From Berberis thunbergii (Eukaryota; Streptophyta; Magnoliopsida; Ranunculales; Berberidaceae): 64,000 nucleotides of DNA. How positions within the stretch are numbered: the stretch's first letter is position 1; every line of letters starts with the position of its first letter. A program made the position numbers and the translations under genes. Positions 44,199-55,725 of the stretch are shown here, piece by piece. The stretch spans positions 124,001-188,000 of the forward strand of contig QNQO01001846.1 in the NCBI GenBank assembly GCA_003290165.1, in the 5' to 3' direction. The notes under the pieces are model-generated. The model ran no database searches. It saw nothing but the letters and a program-made list of their open reading frames with translations, and was not told where the DNA came from.

Positions 44199-44416
44199 AT
44201 GGTTCCTGTATCAAAGTTGAGTAGTTCATGGTGGAGAATGCATGATGGGGTGATGATGTTGATACATATGATTATGCCCCTGCTGCAACATCAATGGTGG
44301 AGAGAGACGGAGATGAAGATGATGATGGTGGTTATGACTATGCACCTGTTGCATCTATAGAAGATGATGGTGATGATGATGATGATGGTGGATATGACTA
44401 TGCTCCCGCTGCCTAA
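44199..44416 (+). pseudogene. IMA peptide gene, type A, single-base frameshift
   Basis: The ATG at 44199 reads MVPVSKLSSSWWRMHDG as in 36294, but a G-run is one base shorter (4 instead of 5, about 44246), so translation leaves the motif frame and stops at 44360. In the motif frame the rest is intact and better than 36294: DTYDYAPAA, DEDDDGGYDYAPVA and a full C-terminal DDDDDGGYDYAPAA, ending at 44416. All else (promoter, leader) is preserved. Either a very recent loss or a sequencing error in a homopolymer; if the latter, it is a functional three-motif gene. Confidence 0.88.
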
Positions 44417-45198
44417 ATTGGACTACTTACGTTTGGAGACCTTACCACTGCAACATTTTTGTTCTGAAAAATCACCAACTTTTGTACTAATTACTGGCGC
44501 AAGACTATAACTAGTAGGGGGGTTTTTTAGTTCTAATGTTTTTACGGGTGAGTTGCTTCTTTTAACTAGATTCCTATGATGACTAGTAAGATAGATGTAC
44601 CTTTTCCCATTTATACTTTCTGTTAATCTTAGATTGGGTCTTATGACAATAGTTGATGGATTACTATGCAACAATCTTTCATACACCCATAGAATAGAGT
44701 GAAATAAATTTTGTCAAGGATCCGTAACTATTATTTGTCAGTATAGTGATATTAACATAAACCTAAGAAGAAAGAAGAAGAACCGCCCAAAGAATGCCTA
44801 CTTATACAGTTTATAAAGTTAACAAAATCACGAGCTATAGAAAAAGAAGGTTCCAGTGAAGATTCCAAGGAATGTCAGTTACTGTATGATAACAGTACAT
44901 TGGTACTGACACAAACATATAGAAAAAGAAGTAGAAGTCCCCCAATGAAATCCTACTTATATAGTTTATGTCAAAGCCAACAAACTCAAAGAGCAAGAAT
45001 AAGCTAATTGAGAAAATATATACAGTAAGTCGAATTCACCAAGACAGAAAATACTAACACACAAAATCCACAGCATTTCAATCTCTGTAAGAAACACAAA
45101 ATACAGCACTAGTACATAGCTCCCATTTGCCTATACACATTTTCATACAAAGGAAACATTTTCTACAAAAATCCAGTGGTAAACCCATTAAACAAATG
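44417..45198. other. IMA-cluster spacer
   Basis: Contains the unoccupied counterpart of the SINE site (GTTTGGAGACCTTACC near 44431). No gene. Confidence 0.6.
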
Positions 45199-45202
45199 TA
45201 CC

Positions 45203-45262
45203 ATGTTTCGTTTTACATGGTACGTGTGGATGACAATGGCTGTCAAGATTGCATATAATAGA
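45203..45262 (+). pseudogene. Type C IMA-like relic, frameshifted
   Basis: ATGTTTCGTTTTACATGG then GTGTGGATGACAATGGCTGT; aligned with 40066 but missing bases put it out of frame. Confidence 0.45.
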
Positions 45263-45429
45263 ACATCTATGACAATGGTTATAGGCATAGTAGATGCATA
45301 AGGAGATGCCATATCAATGCTAATCAAATAACTTGACAAAGATTATACACTTTTGAAATCGGTAGAGATAAAGACTATAAAGCTCTACCTGAGAATCCTC
45401 ACAACCCTATCATTTAGTGGTAGTGTATC

Positions 45430-45546
45430 GTGCGTCTGCAGTAAATTTTATGTTAATGAAGACCATATCTCTGCTCTGACTTCTTCAATGGAGGTGATGG
45501 TGATGATGACGATGATGGCAGTTATGACTATGCTCCAGCTGCATGA
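45430..45546 (+). pseudogene. IMA peptide relic, type B, frameshifted
   Basis: FYVNEDHISALTSSME is in one frame, GDGDDDDDGSYDYAPAA and TGA (45544) in another; a small deletion after TCAATGGAG separates them. No ATG precedes the motif in its own frame, so the motif cannot be made as a peptide. Confidence 0.87.
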
Positions 45547-46150
45547 ATATAGAGTCAGCTATCCTTTTAAGATGTAGCAATTGGATCATATTTATGCAGT
45601 CAAAATTTAGTTCTAAGCCAATAGAACCCTTTATTTTGTAATCAGATAGAGAAACTCATTGTAATGAGTAGTAGAAAATATTTTACTTTAATTATTCCTG
45701 TAACGTTATCATGCTTCTGCACAAGGGTTATTCTACACAGTGATGACGATATCAAATTATTGAAAGACAATAATCATGTATGAATAGCGTGTTCTCAATT
45801 AACCAACAAGACCATGACATATGGAAGTTTGACTATTTGAGGTCATTGGTCTATATTGTTCATTATGTCATTACTTAACTTTCATCTAGATTGTAGAACC
45901 ATTTTTTTAATACATTATCTATAATAATAAAGGTCCAACACATTTGTGTCTCTATTAAGTTTCCAAGTGGATTTGTAACTTTCAAAAAAAAAAAAAAAAA
46001 AAGCTATTTGTACTAAGGTATTTTATGATGTTTGATAAATGGCCCAGTGCAATGCTCAGGTTTCTAAGGATAACCATCGTTAACCCCCACTCAGGAGCCC
46101 AACGTCCTCATTGGCACACTTCCGGCTGGAACCTGGCTCTGATATCATTC
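45547..46150. other. IMA-cluster spacer, end of unit
   Basis: A-run at 45984-46002. The primer-site-like GCTCTGATATCA at 46136-46147 belongs to the element that follows. Confidence 0.5.
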
Positions 46151-46500
46151 TGTAATGACCCGATCCACATTGTATGACATTGTCCATTTTGGACTTAACC
46201 ACCCTCACGGCTTTAAACGCGTCATACTAAGGATCCAACCTCGCACATATATAGCACATACCCTTCCCTCACCCAGGTAATATGGGACTATAACACCTAG
46301 GTAGTCTGCCAGCTTCTGAGCCCGCCCACACATAGTAGTCTGCCAGCCTCTGAGCCCGCCCACACATCATAGCTCGTCAGCCTCTGAGCCCACCCACACA
46401 AGGCTGTCACAACAAGTTGTACATAAGTAGGAGCCTTAATTTCGAGACCCATACTCTAGCTGCAAAAGCAGGTATCTCTCTATGTAATCCTTAGTTTTTC
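46151..46500 (-). mobile_element. Small LTR element (TRIM-like) with three 33-bp repeats
   Basis: On the minus strand an LTR-like end …CATTACA abuts TGATATCAGAGCC, one base off the usual initiator-Met primer-binding site TGGTATCAGAGCC. Inside, AGTCTGCCAGCCTCTGAGCC-type units repeat three times at about 46300, 46334 and 46369. A fragment of the same family lies at 33030-33210. Outer LTR boundary not resolved. Confidence 0.6.
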
Positions 46501-46802
46501 TATAATGCATAATGCTTCATCAAAAAAATAACATTAACAAGCTCAGTGGGGTTTTTTGGGAGGAGAAACACTCTGGAGGAGAGGGGGGCTAGGCTTGCGC
46601 CAACCAGTTTATTAATAAGAAAGCAAAATGGATACGCATGGGAGGGGGAGGCGGACATAGAATTAAGCTTTAACCCCATATCTATTGCAATTTCTATGGA
46701 ACATATCTATTGCCTATGGGGATTATTTATTGCACCCGGGAATAGTGCACGTAACTCTTGCATTATTTCTAACCAAAATAAGCTTTAGAGATTCAAATTC
46801 TG
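46501..46802. other. Unclassified sequence
   Basis: An 80-codon frame (46546-46788) has no recognisable domain. Confidence 0.35.
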
Positions 46803-47084
46803 TTACCATGCTCTGCTTTTAAGGGGAGAAATATCGGGAAAAGGTAAAGTATATGATGATATCATGTCCACAATCTCAATATGAGATGCTTTCCCCTTAC
46901 AGGCATGTGCACTGATGTATCCAGGGTTCCGTGCTTTGTAGCCATTCCACTTGTCATGCCAAATTTCCATGCCACATGTACCTGCATTGTGTTTCAGGCA
47001 CAATCTTGCAGCACAACTCCACACTTCATATTTGAATATGCACTTTTTTGTCCTGGAAGCTTCTGTGCTCTGGTTCCCTCCCAC
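46803..47084 (-). other. Conserved antisense open frame, diverged copy
   Basis: 93 codons; shares RLCLKHNA and the position of W/C residues with 35158-35451, but many residues differ. That it remains open is mildly suggestive of constraint. Confidence 0.3.
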
Positions 47085-47090
47085 TAAAGA

Positions 47091-47175
47091 GATGTTTCAA
47101 CTTTCGTGATTCCTCTTATATGGCAACAGTGCCTATCATTATCATGATGGCCTCGCTGCATCTAGGGAAAATGAT
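47091..47175 (+). pseudogene. Type C IMA-like relic
   Basis: ATGTTTCAACTTTCGTGA is stopped early; downstream YHYHDGLAAS is legible. Confidence 0.45.
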
Positions 47176-47827
47176 GGTTAAAGGCATAGTAGAGGGAAAA
47201 GGAGGTGGTTTATGAGATGGAGATGATAGACTTTGAAGTCCTAGCTGGGAGCCCATGGCACCCTATGTGTACTTGTTGATTCTTCCTGGATTCTACAAGG
47301 AATTCCAAATCTGTCCAACCTAATAAATCAACAAACTGATTGTAGAGAGACCTCGCTGTGATCTTGATGCTCTACACCAGACTTCAAGGTTTACAAATTT
47401 ATTCACCAACATAACAGCACAAGTTTGAAATTGCTACTCGGCTACTCCCTATCATCCATGGGATAAATTCCGGTTCAATGAGTGAGATGTTAAAGCAATG
47501 AGGAAAATCTAAAATGAGGCATAAATTAACTTTCTTATATACGATGTAGATAGTTATTGAATGAGGACACTGCTCCAAGGATTAGGTTGAAAATGTTGAT
47601 GCCACTAAAGCTTTCTATGCCTGAACGTGTAGTATAAAAGCTCTGGACAGGATACCCTCTAAGAAAATATATGTAAAGTACGTGCCAAAACCCCATTAGT
47701 CCATGCAATCAAAATCTCAATCTTTTTACGACCCTACCATGCAAAGAACCCAAAACAATCCTTTCGTCACTTGCAGCAAAGCAACCATATTTTCTAAGTT
47801 GTCATTTGTTTTTCTATGTGGCACATT
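47176..47827. other. Upstream spacer of the 48042 gene
   Basis: Diverged relative of 35560-36090. No gene. Confidence 0.5.
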
Positions 47828-47923
47828 CCGTGTCATCGACATGTGCTTGTATTGTGTCGCACACGCCCCTACACGACCAGTCCACGCGTCTAATGTGTGC
47901 AAAGCCTTCCTTTCCTGTATATA
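47828..47923 (+). promoter_or_regulatory. Type A IMA promoter of 48042
   Basis: CGTGTCATCGACATGTG (47829-47845) is the palindrome with one arm mutated; TATATA lies at 47918-47923, 119 bp before the ATG. Confidence 0.55.
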
Positions 47924-48041
47924 GGTACCATTACCTCTTCCTATTCCCCAAAACAAGCATCATATCCAATTCTCCAAGCCTTCTAAGAAACAAATTCCAC
48001 TTTTTCACTTCGGAAACTTTTCTTCAAACTTTTAAGGGAAA

Positions 48042-48257
48042 ATGGTTCCTATATCAATGTTCAGAAGTTCATGGTGGAGGACGTCTGAGGGGGATGATGG
48101 ATATGATTATGCACCTGCTGCATCATCTGTAGAGAGAGACGCATATGATGATGATGACGATGATGGTGGCAACGATTGTGCACCTGCTGCATCCACAAAA
48201 GGTGATGGTGATGACGATGATGATGATGGTGGATATGACTATCCTCCAGCTGCATGA
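48042..48257 (+). CDS. IMA: IRON MAN-type peptide, type A, three motifs, intact
   Basis: A 71-residue peptide starting MVPISMFRSSWWRTS. Three consecutive motif units follow: EGDDGYDYAPAA (16-27), DDDDDDGGNDCAPAA (35-49) and DDDDDDGGYDYPPAA (57-71). Unit 1 has the canonical end but a short acid run; unit 2 has YDY replaced by NDC, introducing a cysteine; unit 3 has Pro for Ala in YAPAA. So no unit is fully canonical, and the three have diverged in different positions, unlike 36294. The frame is complete and has the shared type A promoter and leader. The activity of each unit cannot be judged from sequence. Confidence 0.92.
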   Translation: MVPISMFRSSWWRTSEGDDGYDYAPAASSVERDAYDDDDDDGGNDCAPAASTKGDGDDDDDDGGYDYPPAA

Positions 48258-49150
48258 ATTGGACTACCTGTATCTTGAGACTCCTCTAACTGCAATACAC
48301 TTCGGGTCCTTGAAATCATAACATTTGTACCAGTTATACAAGTATGAGACTATAACCATGCTTACTTTTAATGTTTTTGTAGGTGAGTTTGTCTTTTAAC
48401 ACTTTTCATCAGGTTTCTCTGATGACTATCTTTCTTGTTAATGTTAGATTTGGTTTAACAACAATAGTTGATGGTGATTGCTATGATGTCATCCTTCACA
48501 CATTAACTCAGATCTCTATAGAATGGATTGAATTGTCAAGTAATGTTATCGATAACAATACAATAGTCTATCACAAATCTATACAGAAACAAGTATAAAC
48601 CCCCAAAGAAAACCTACTTATACAGTTGATACTAAACCTAAGAAATTCAAGGGAAACAATATAAATAAGCCCCAAGTTAAGTATTTGTGTTGAGTAAATG
48701 AAGATACCATTTACTTGTAATCATGAAATTCAAGAAATAAAATACTGACGAAGATGAAACCACTGGACATTCTACTCTCAGAAAAAAAAATTAGCAGTAT
48801 GACAAATTTTGCATTTTTCTAGATACATTTCATACCAAGGTAACCTTTTTAACATAACTCAGTGGTGCATCCATTAATAAGATGTTTCATTTTAACATAA
48901 CTCAGTGGTGAATCCTATATACCCTGTTGTTTGGTGGGCTTTAGGGTAATTGTTGAAAAGTTTCACTAAGATTACTAATGATGTCTCACACACCCCTCAA
49001 CCATCAGTCCACACAGTGTCAGTGTTTAGAACCTTCATTACTTGTATATAGGCATCATTATCGCTTCCTATTTCCAACAACAAACATACCTGTCCTCCCA
49101 GTCTTCTTACAGAAAGTTTTGTATGTCTCTAAAGAACCTTTCTTCCAAAC
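48258..49150. other. IMA-cluster spacer
   Basis: Contains a decayed leader of the next type A relic (CTCACACACCCCTCAACC, 48984). No gene. Confidence 0.5.
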
Positions 49151-49160
49151 ACTAAACTAA

Positions 49161-49330
49161 ATGAAGATTGTGGTTCCTATGCCAATGTTGAGTAGTTCAT
49201 GGAGAAAGTGCCTGGTGGAGATGATAACAGTGATGCTGATGATGGATGTGATAGAGCCCCTGTTGCAGTGACGATAGAGAAAGACAGACATGATCATGAT
49301 GATGGTGACTATGTTTTAGAAAACTTTCTA
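49161..49330 (+). pseudogene. IMA peptide relic, type A, heavily decayed
   Basis: The ancestral start codon is GTG (49170); an upstream in-frame ATG at 49161 gives MKIVVPMPMLSSSWRKCLVE then a shift. In the motif frame DADDGCDRAPVA and HDHDDGDY remain, and the C-terminal motif is lost. Confidence 0.75.
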
Positions 49331-51000
49331 GTTCATATTTGGGTCCTGAAAAAAATTATAACTTTGGTATAGTTTATGTTATAGAAAAAATAAGACTATA
49401 ACTTATTGCAGTTTGGCTTTACTTTAATAATTTAGGTTAAATTCCCCTGATGATTAGTAAGATGTAATTTTTTTCATTTATCTTTTCTTGTTAATGTTAG
49501 ATTTGGTATAATCATAAGATTTAATGGAGATGGGGGTTGCTACACTGTAGTGTTCCTTACATGAACTCGCTGTAGTATAAAACTGCCAAGATTATGGCTA
49601 TGATGATGCTGTAATAGATACATGAGAATTGAGATACTTTCCGAGATGATAGACTTTAAAGCACTGCCTCATAGTCCTTCGAAAATCCTATATCTGTTTG
49701 TTGATATTTCTTGGGTACAAATATGTTGATAATTTGGTATGTAAAGATGGGTTCTTAGGATGGTTTTTTGAACTTTGAAAATCCTCATAGTCAACGAATT
49801 TTGACCATTGACCACTGTTGAGCGCGTGTCTGACACGTATTTGACACTTGATACGAGAGATTTTTGGAGAGTTTGTGCATTCTTGCTTTTAATGCTATAT
49901 ACAAAAACTGTTATTGATGGATTTCATGATCATTCTTGAAACATTTCATTGAGACCGCTAAGATGGTGTAAGATTCTAACAAGTTTTCTTTCTTTTGCAA
50001 AGTTTTAAACATTACTAAAAAAAAAAAAAAAAAAAATTTTATATATATTCCTAATACTTTGACGGGCCTTTATGCAGATCTATTAAAGGTAAATTGATCA
50101 GGATAAATGTATGTTGTATTTGAATTATATCAATGTTGACATCTCTATCAAATCCACGTGATATTTATATCCTAGCTTTTAGACATTCAACTGCGAGAAG
50201 CAGGATGTCTTGATAAAAATTGTTAATCTGTAACTACTTAGGATACAAACAACCTTGATTACAGCGTGGAAAATACATATTACAAGATCTTGAAGCTCTA
50301 AACAAACCATTTATCCACAGAAACTACCATAACTGAGGTTTTCACCGAGTTTCTCTCTAGCCTCTAGGATCCAATAAGTAAAACGACAAGGTAAACATGA
50401 AATATAATGAGATATATACAATTTCACTCTTGTACACTCGTATGTGTTGGATGAGAAAGCTACTCTAGAACTAAGTTGAAATTTTTTACGAACCTAAAGC
50501 TTTCTAAACAAGTGCAAATATTTTGTATAGTGACTCCACGAAGAATCCCCTTTAAGAAAATACAAGTTTATTAATGTATATAAAGCATCTGTCAAACCCC
50601 CAACATATCCAAGCATTGGCATGCCTTTTAAGCATTAATTCTTTTCCATTAGTCCCCCAACAAAATCCCAATCCTTTAACTACCCTACCATGCAAAACAC
50701 CAAAACCGAACCTTTCATCATTCGCAGCAAAGCCACTATGTTTTCTGAGTTGTCAGTTATTTTCCTACATGGCATAATCCACATTGCGCGCTTGAGCTTT
50801 AATTGTGTCTCACACATCCCTCGACAATCAGTCCACAAGTCCCATGTGTGTAACACCTTCCTTCCTTGTATATAAGCATCATCCCACTCCCCATTTCTAC
50901 CAATGGACATACACATACCACACTCCTAGCCTTTTCGAAAAAAGAAAGTCCCATTATCCTTTTCCTATAAAGAAAAACTCTCTTTCGAAGCTAATTGAAA
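49331..51000. other. IMA-cluster spacer
   Basis: Includes an A-run at 50017-50035 and the leader TATA (TGTATATAAGCATCATC, about 50867) of the relic at 51003. A DYGYDDAV-like trace near 49604 may be a type C remnant. Confidence 0.5.
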
Positions 51001-51002
51001 AA

Positions 51003-51136
51003 ATGGTTCCTATTTCAATGTCAGTAGTTCTCAGTGAAGAATACATGGGGATGATGACGGTGATGATGGATATGACTATGCACCTGCTGCAACATCGACT
51101 AAACAAGACGGAGATGAGGACGATATATATATATAA
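51003..51136 (+). pseudogene. IMA peptide relic, type A, truncated after first motif
   Basis: The ATG (51003) reads MVPISMSVVLSEEY, shifted against DDDGDDGYDYAPAAT, which lies in another frame. The second unit (QDGDEDD) runs into a (TA)n tract and stops at 51136. Promoter and leader resemble those of active type A genes. Confidence 0.8.
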
Positions 51137-52370
51137 CCACTAGTTTGGATCTTTTGAGGCTTTTTGTGTCAGCCATCGCTTGGAATTATTGTTTTCTTGT
51201 TTGTTCCTTGGGTGTACGGTATATATATATACGGGGTCTTAAAAAAACCCTAATTTTTGTACCAACTACACTAGAAGGAAAAAATCCTATAACTTGGACA
51301 CAGCTGGGCGTTTTTGTTTGATGTTTTTTCAAGTGGGTTTAAGGATTTATAGGCAATTTATCTCTTCTTGTGACTGATGACATAATGTTAGATTTGGTTT
51401 AAATGTTTAATCAATAATGACAACGGTTTTGGTGATTGTTAAATTGTAATTTTCCATTCAGTAACATATTATACATAAATTCTATTAAGGAATTTCATTG
51501 TTGTTTGATGACAGTGATACTAACAAACACAAAGACAAAATTGAATGAAGAATTAGAAACCACCAAAACACCAAAGCCTAGTTAGATTCTCAAATCAAAG
51601 CTAAGAACTTCAAAAGCAACAACAACCCAATTGGGGATTAAAGTAACCCAAGATACCCTTTACTTATAATCATCAATTTCAGTACAGAAGACAGTAAAAA
51701 AAACAAATGAAATCCAAGGCATTTCAATGTATGTAAAAAAACATATTCAAAGAGATTGAAAAGAAAGCTAGACACTGAAGTTTCTACAAATGTACCTCCT
51801 TATGTTCTTGACAGTGGTGGAGAGGCAAACGAAGAAGACCCGTTGTTGATTTAGATGTCAAGGAGAGAAATTAGAGTGAACGGTGGGATCTTGGGAGGGA
51901 AGTAGGTGGGAAGTGGGGTTTTAAGTATGGGGTTTTAAGTATCACAGTAGTCGTTGGTCCTTAAAATGTGTAAAAATGCAAATTTTTTATACACAATGTG
52001 CACTTTGGAACTGTGTCGATAAGAAATTTTATACACAATTGCCGGGGAAATTATCATACCTAAGAGGGTATTTGTTTTATTTTTTAAATAGAGTTAGAAG
52101 TCTTAATAAGAAATGGGATACTTTATTTAGGATTTCTTTTAGTTCTTATCAGAAATTGAACTTCTGATTAGAGTAAGCAACAGGGGAGTAATGATCATTT
52201 ATCATTGAGTGGTTAATGAAAATTTATTCCAATAATAACATCACAATAAATTCGTAATGACCGTTGTGTTGCCCCTCTTCTCCATCAACTATCCCCTATT
52301 TTTTATCTTCTTAAAATGGTGAACAATGTCGCCACCATCCCCTCCCCTCGTCTTCTTATTTTTTATCTCT
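51137..52370. other. End of the IMA cluster and intergenic DNA
   Basis: No gene seen. A (TA)n tract lies at 51220-51232 and GGGGTTTTAAGTAT is directly repeated near 51916-51942. Confidence 0.5.
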
Positions 52371-52374
52371 TTAG

Positions 52375-54500
52375 ATTTGATAACGAGCCCTGAAACTCCT
52401 TGTTTTTTCCTGAAATCAATAATTTCATTGGAAATCAAAGGGCTATCAACCACCTGTCTTCCACTGAATGCTGCACTCTGAAAAGGAGAAATGACTAAAT
52501 GAAGACTTTTTTTCAATCTATCAGCCAACACCTTAGCAATGATCTTATATGCCCCATTCAAAATACTGATAGGTCTGAAATCCTTGACTGGTCGCATTCC
52601 CACACATTTAGGAATAAGCGAGATGATAGTGGTGTTCAACCGTCAATCCTGAAAATATATAGAGTTAAAATCTTCAATAACTTTTGGAAAAATCAATTTT
52701 GATTACCTCCCACATTTTCAAATAGAACACCATTGAGAAACCATCAAGACCTGAAGAAACTTCTGATTTGGGCTCTTGCATTGCCGCTCTAATTTCCATC
52801 TCTGATAAATTCTCGACCAAGGAGGTAGCCATAGGCTGGGAGATTGACTTAAAAGTAATCCCTGAAAAAAATGTCGTCACTCCTCCTTTTTCATAGAAAC
52901 ACTTCTCGAAATGAGAGATCATGAGTTCTCTGATGTTGATTTCATCCATTGCCAACTTCTGCCCCATGCTAAGAGTTTCAATAGAGTTAAATAGTCTGAA
53001 TCTGTTAGCCAAGTTATGAAAAAATTTAGACCGTTGATCCATATGACAACCCATTTGACCCCATATCTGATCCTCCAAAACTCCTCATGCCTTTTAGTTA
53101 ATGTTGTTCACTCCTGATACAGTTGCACTCTGCAAAACCTCTCCTTGGTAGTCAGGTCTCAGATCTCTTCCTCAGCATCAATGTTAGCAATTAAAGCAGA
53201 AACATTTTGAATACATAAATTTGTCTTACTCCAAACTTTAGTCCTCCAACTTTTAATGTTGCATCTGATTGCCTTAAGTTTTCACCATAAGCAATAGCCA
53301 GGGTGGCCATAGACTACTGAGTTGTTCCACCAAGATTTCACCTCATCTGCCAAGGTTATCAAAGGAACCGTGGCAAACCAATAGACGAGTTCGCAAGCAA
53401 AATCGTGTGATGGTCAGAACCTGCTACACCCTTGAACCATTTGACTTATCACCAAATTTATCAATCAAATCCACCGAAGCCAGAAATCGATCAAGCTGAC
53501 AAAGAATTGGGCGATCTCTTCGATTTGACCATGTGAACTTTCCCCCTTTTAGACTGAAATCAGCGAGTTCCACCCAATTAATGAACTGATTGAATTTTTG
53601 CATTCTCATGGACCTCATTTTGCAAAAAAAATTTCATTCATATGACAGACAACATTAAAGTCTCCTACTAACACTCATGACGATTGCACCCAACTAGCAG
53701 TGTTATAAAGTTATTCCCAAAAGTGTTCTCTAAGCGAAGGATCACATGGACCATATATGTGAATCCCTTTGAATCTGAATAAAAAGTGAAAAAACCAATT
53801 TCAACACTTCCCTCATCTACAAAATATCAACATCCCAGATAGATAAAAGGCCTCTTGCGCTGCCAGTGGATTCCACCATAGCCCAATCAAAAGAACTATC
53901 ACCCCACAATTTTCTGATAAATTCTCTAGAGCATTTCTCCAATTTCGATTCCTGAATAAAAACAAGATCTGAACGATTATCTGAAAATAATCTACTACAA
54001 CTCCTTTGCTTCTTAGTATGCTCGAGCCTCCTACAGTTCCACGAAAGAATTTTGAGGTTAATGAAAGACCTTTGACCCCGAGGTTGCTGCACCTATCCAT
54101 TGCTTTGTCAGATACTGAACCCTGCGCCGCAGCTAGAACCATACCTAAAGCTCTTTTTTCATCGTGATTGAGGTCCATTCCCACTGCCAAGCCAATTTCT
54201 TTGAAAGTCGATCAATTTGATGTCTCTTCTTGAGCCGATTGGCAGTCAGAGACAAAGAACTCCACGCTGTCATTGACCCTAGAAAACACCCCTGAAGACT
54301 GCCCAGAAGTTTGTTCGCCAGAGAGAACAAAACTAAGATTGTGCGTCCAAGGGACCTCAAAACTTGGGGAAACACCTATGTGGTCTGGTGTAGATGAGAA
54401 ACTCTCCAAATGAAAGACACGTAGTTTTGTGAACAAACCATAGACTCCAACACTTTGTTTTGTTGGTGACTCAAAACTCGACAGATAAATAAGAGATAAC
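52375..54500 (-). mobile_element. LINE retrotransposon, 3'-truncated and inactivated
   Basis: Minus strand, in order: end of ORF1/linker (54436-54212), an endonuclease/exonuclease-phosphatase domain with LKILSWNCRRLE (about 54035) and later FTWSNRRDRPILCQLDRFLA (about 53540), then the reverse transcriptase start GLDGFSMVFYLKMWEVI (about 52740) and SLIPKCVGMRPVKDFRPISI with ADRLKK and SAAFSGRQVVDS (52620-52430). Frames are broken repeatedly. Translation matches up to SGLVIKS at about 52375 and then changes to unrelated sequence, so the catalytic YADD region, RNase H and tail are missing. Loss of the 3' side is the opposite of ordinary 5' truncation. Confidence 0.88.
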
Positions 54501-54519
54501 GAACACTCCTTAAGCTACT

Positions 54520-55725
54520 GCTTGCAAATCACTGTTCAAAAAATATATGCACTTCAAATTCATTCAAGATCAAGTATTGACAAAGTTGCAAATTCTCATG
54601 TTAAGAATATCTACTTAGAGATCCCCTAGTAAGTATTTTCTCTGGACAAAAAGGGTCAAAAGCTGAGATTGTTTTTTCATCACAAAATAGAGGTTCTTTC
54701 GAAACTTTGGTCGATTCAATCCCCAACTACGTGCAAAGACAACATGAGAAATGTAATAGTACTCTCTCAATCTCTTATACCTTATCGATTTCCTCTACCA
54801 AAGAAAGTTTGCCATAATAAGATTTTATTCTCTAGAGAATATTTTATATTGAAAATTTTCGTCCAATCATACTCCAAATTCCACATTTTTAGGTGCATGG
54901 ATTACATCACCCACATCTCACACTAATTCATTTTCCATATTATTTTATGACAAGACTTGACAGTAGCAACAACAACAATAATAACTCAATTCAATTGTTT
55001 TCTCACATGGAAACATTAAAGACTACATTAGCTGTTCCCTTTTTTTTTCATTAACTCGAATGGCAGTTGATACGAAATACATGGATACCCCAACAATGAA
55101 TTTAGTATTCTCTCAATCTCTTATACGTTATTGATTTCTTCTACCAAAAAAAATTTGTCATAGTAAGATTTATTCTCCAGAAAATATTTTATATTAAAAA
55201 ATTTCGCCTAGTCAGACTCCAAATGCCACCTTTATTTTTATTTTTATTTTTATTTTTATTTTACTTTTTGAGATTTTAACCCACTCTCATTAAAAAAAAA
55301 TTATTCTAAATCCTAGTATTTTCAAGAAATGTGGTTTTAAAGTTTTAAAATTGCAATGGATATATTTTGGAAGCACGTGGGTGAAAATATCACATTTGAA
55401 TGGTTGTTATCATTCACCTAACTTTCTAGCACAATAATCTCAACCACTAACATTATAAAAACCCTCTCACAGCTGACACTTCACCATATTTAAATTATTT
55501 TAGCTATATCCACTCTCTTTAGCCAAACATTCTTCTCCAAAAGTATCCTTCTTAAATGTTTGGATATCGATGACTTGGAAAAAGTGATTTAACTTCTTAT
55601 CCCACACATTCATCAAGTCTTTTATGTACCACACTGTAACACTTAGCATGAAAGCAACAAATTTTAGTAGTCTATAATTTGGATCTTTGCTACAGGGCAG
55701 CAAGTTGAGCCCAAGAATAAATGAT
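54520..55725. repeat. 1.2-kb dispersed duplication, copy of 13930-15075
   Basis: See 13930. This copy has an extra internal segment (about 54890-55240) that itself recurs at 62570-62740. Confidence 0.7.
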
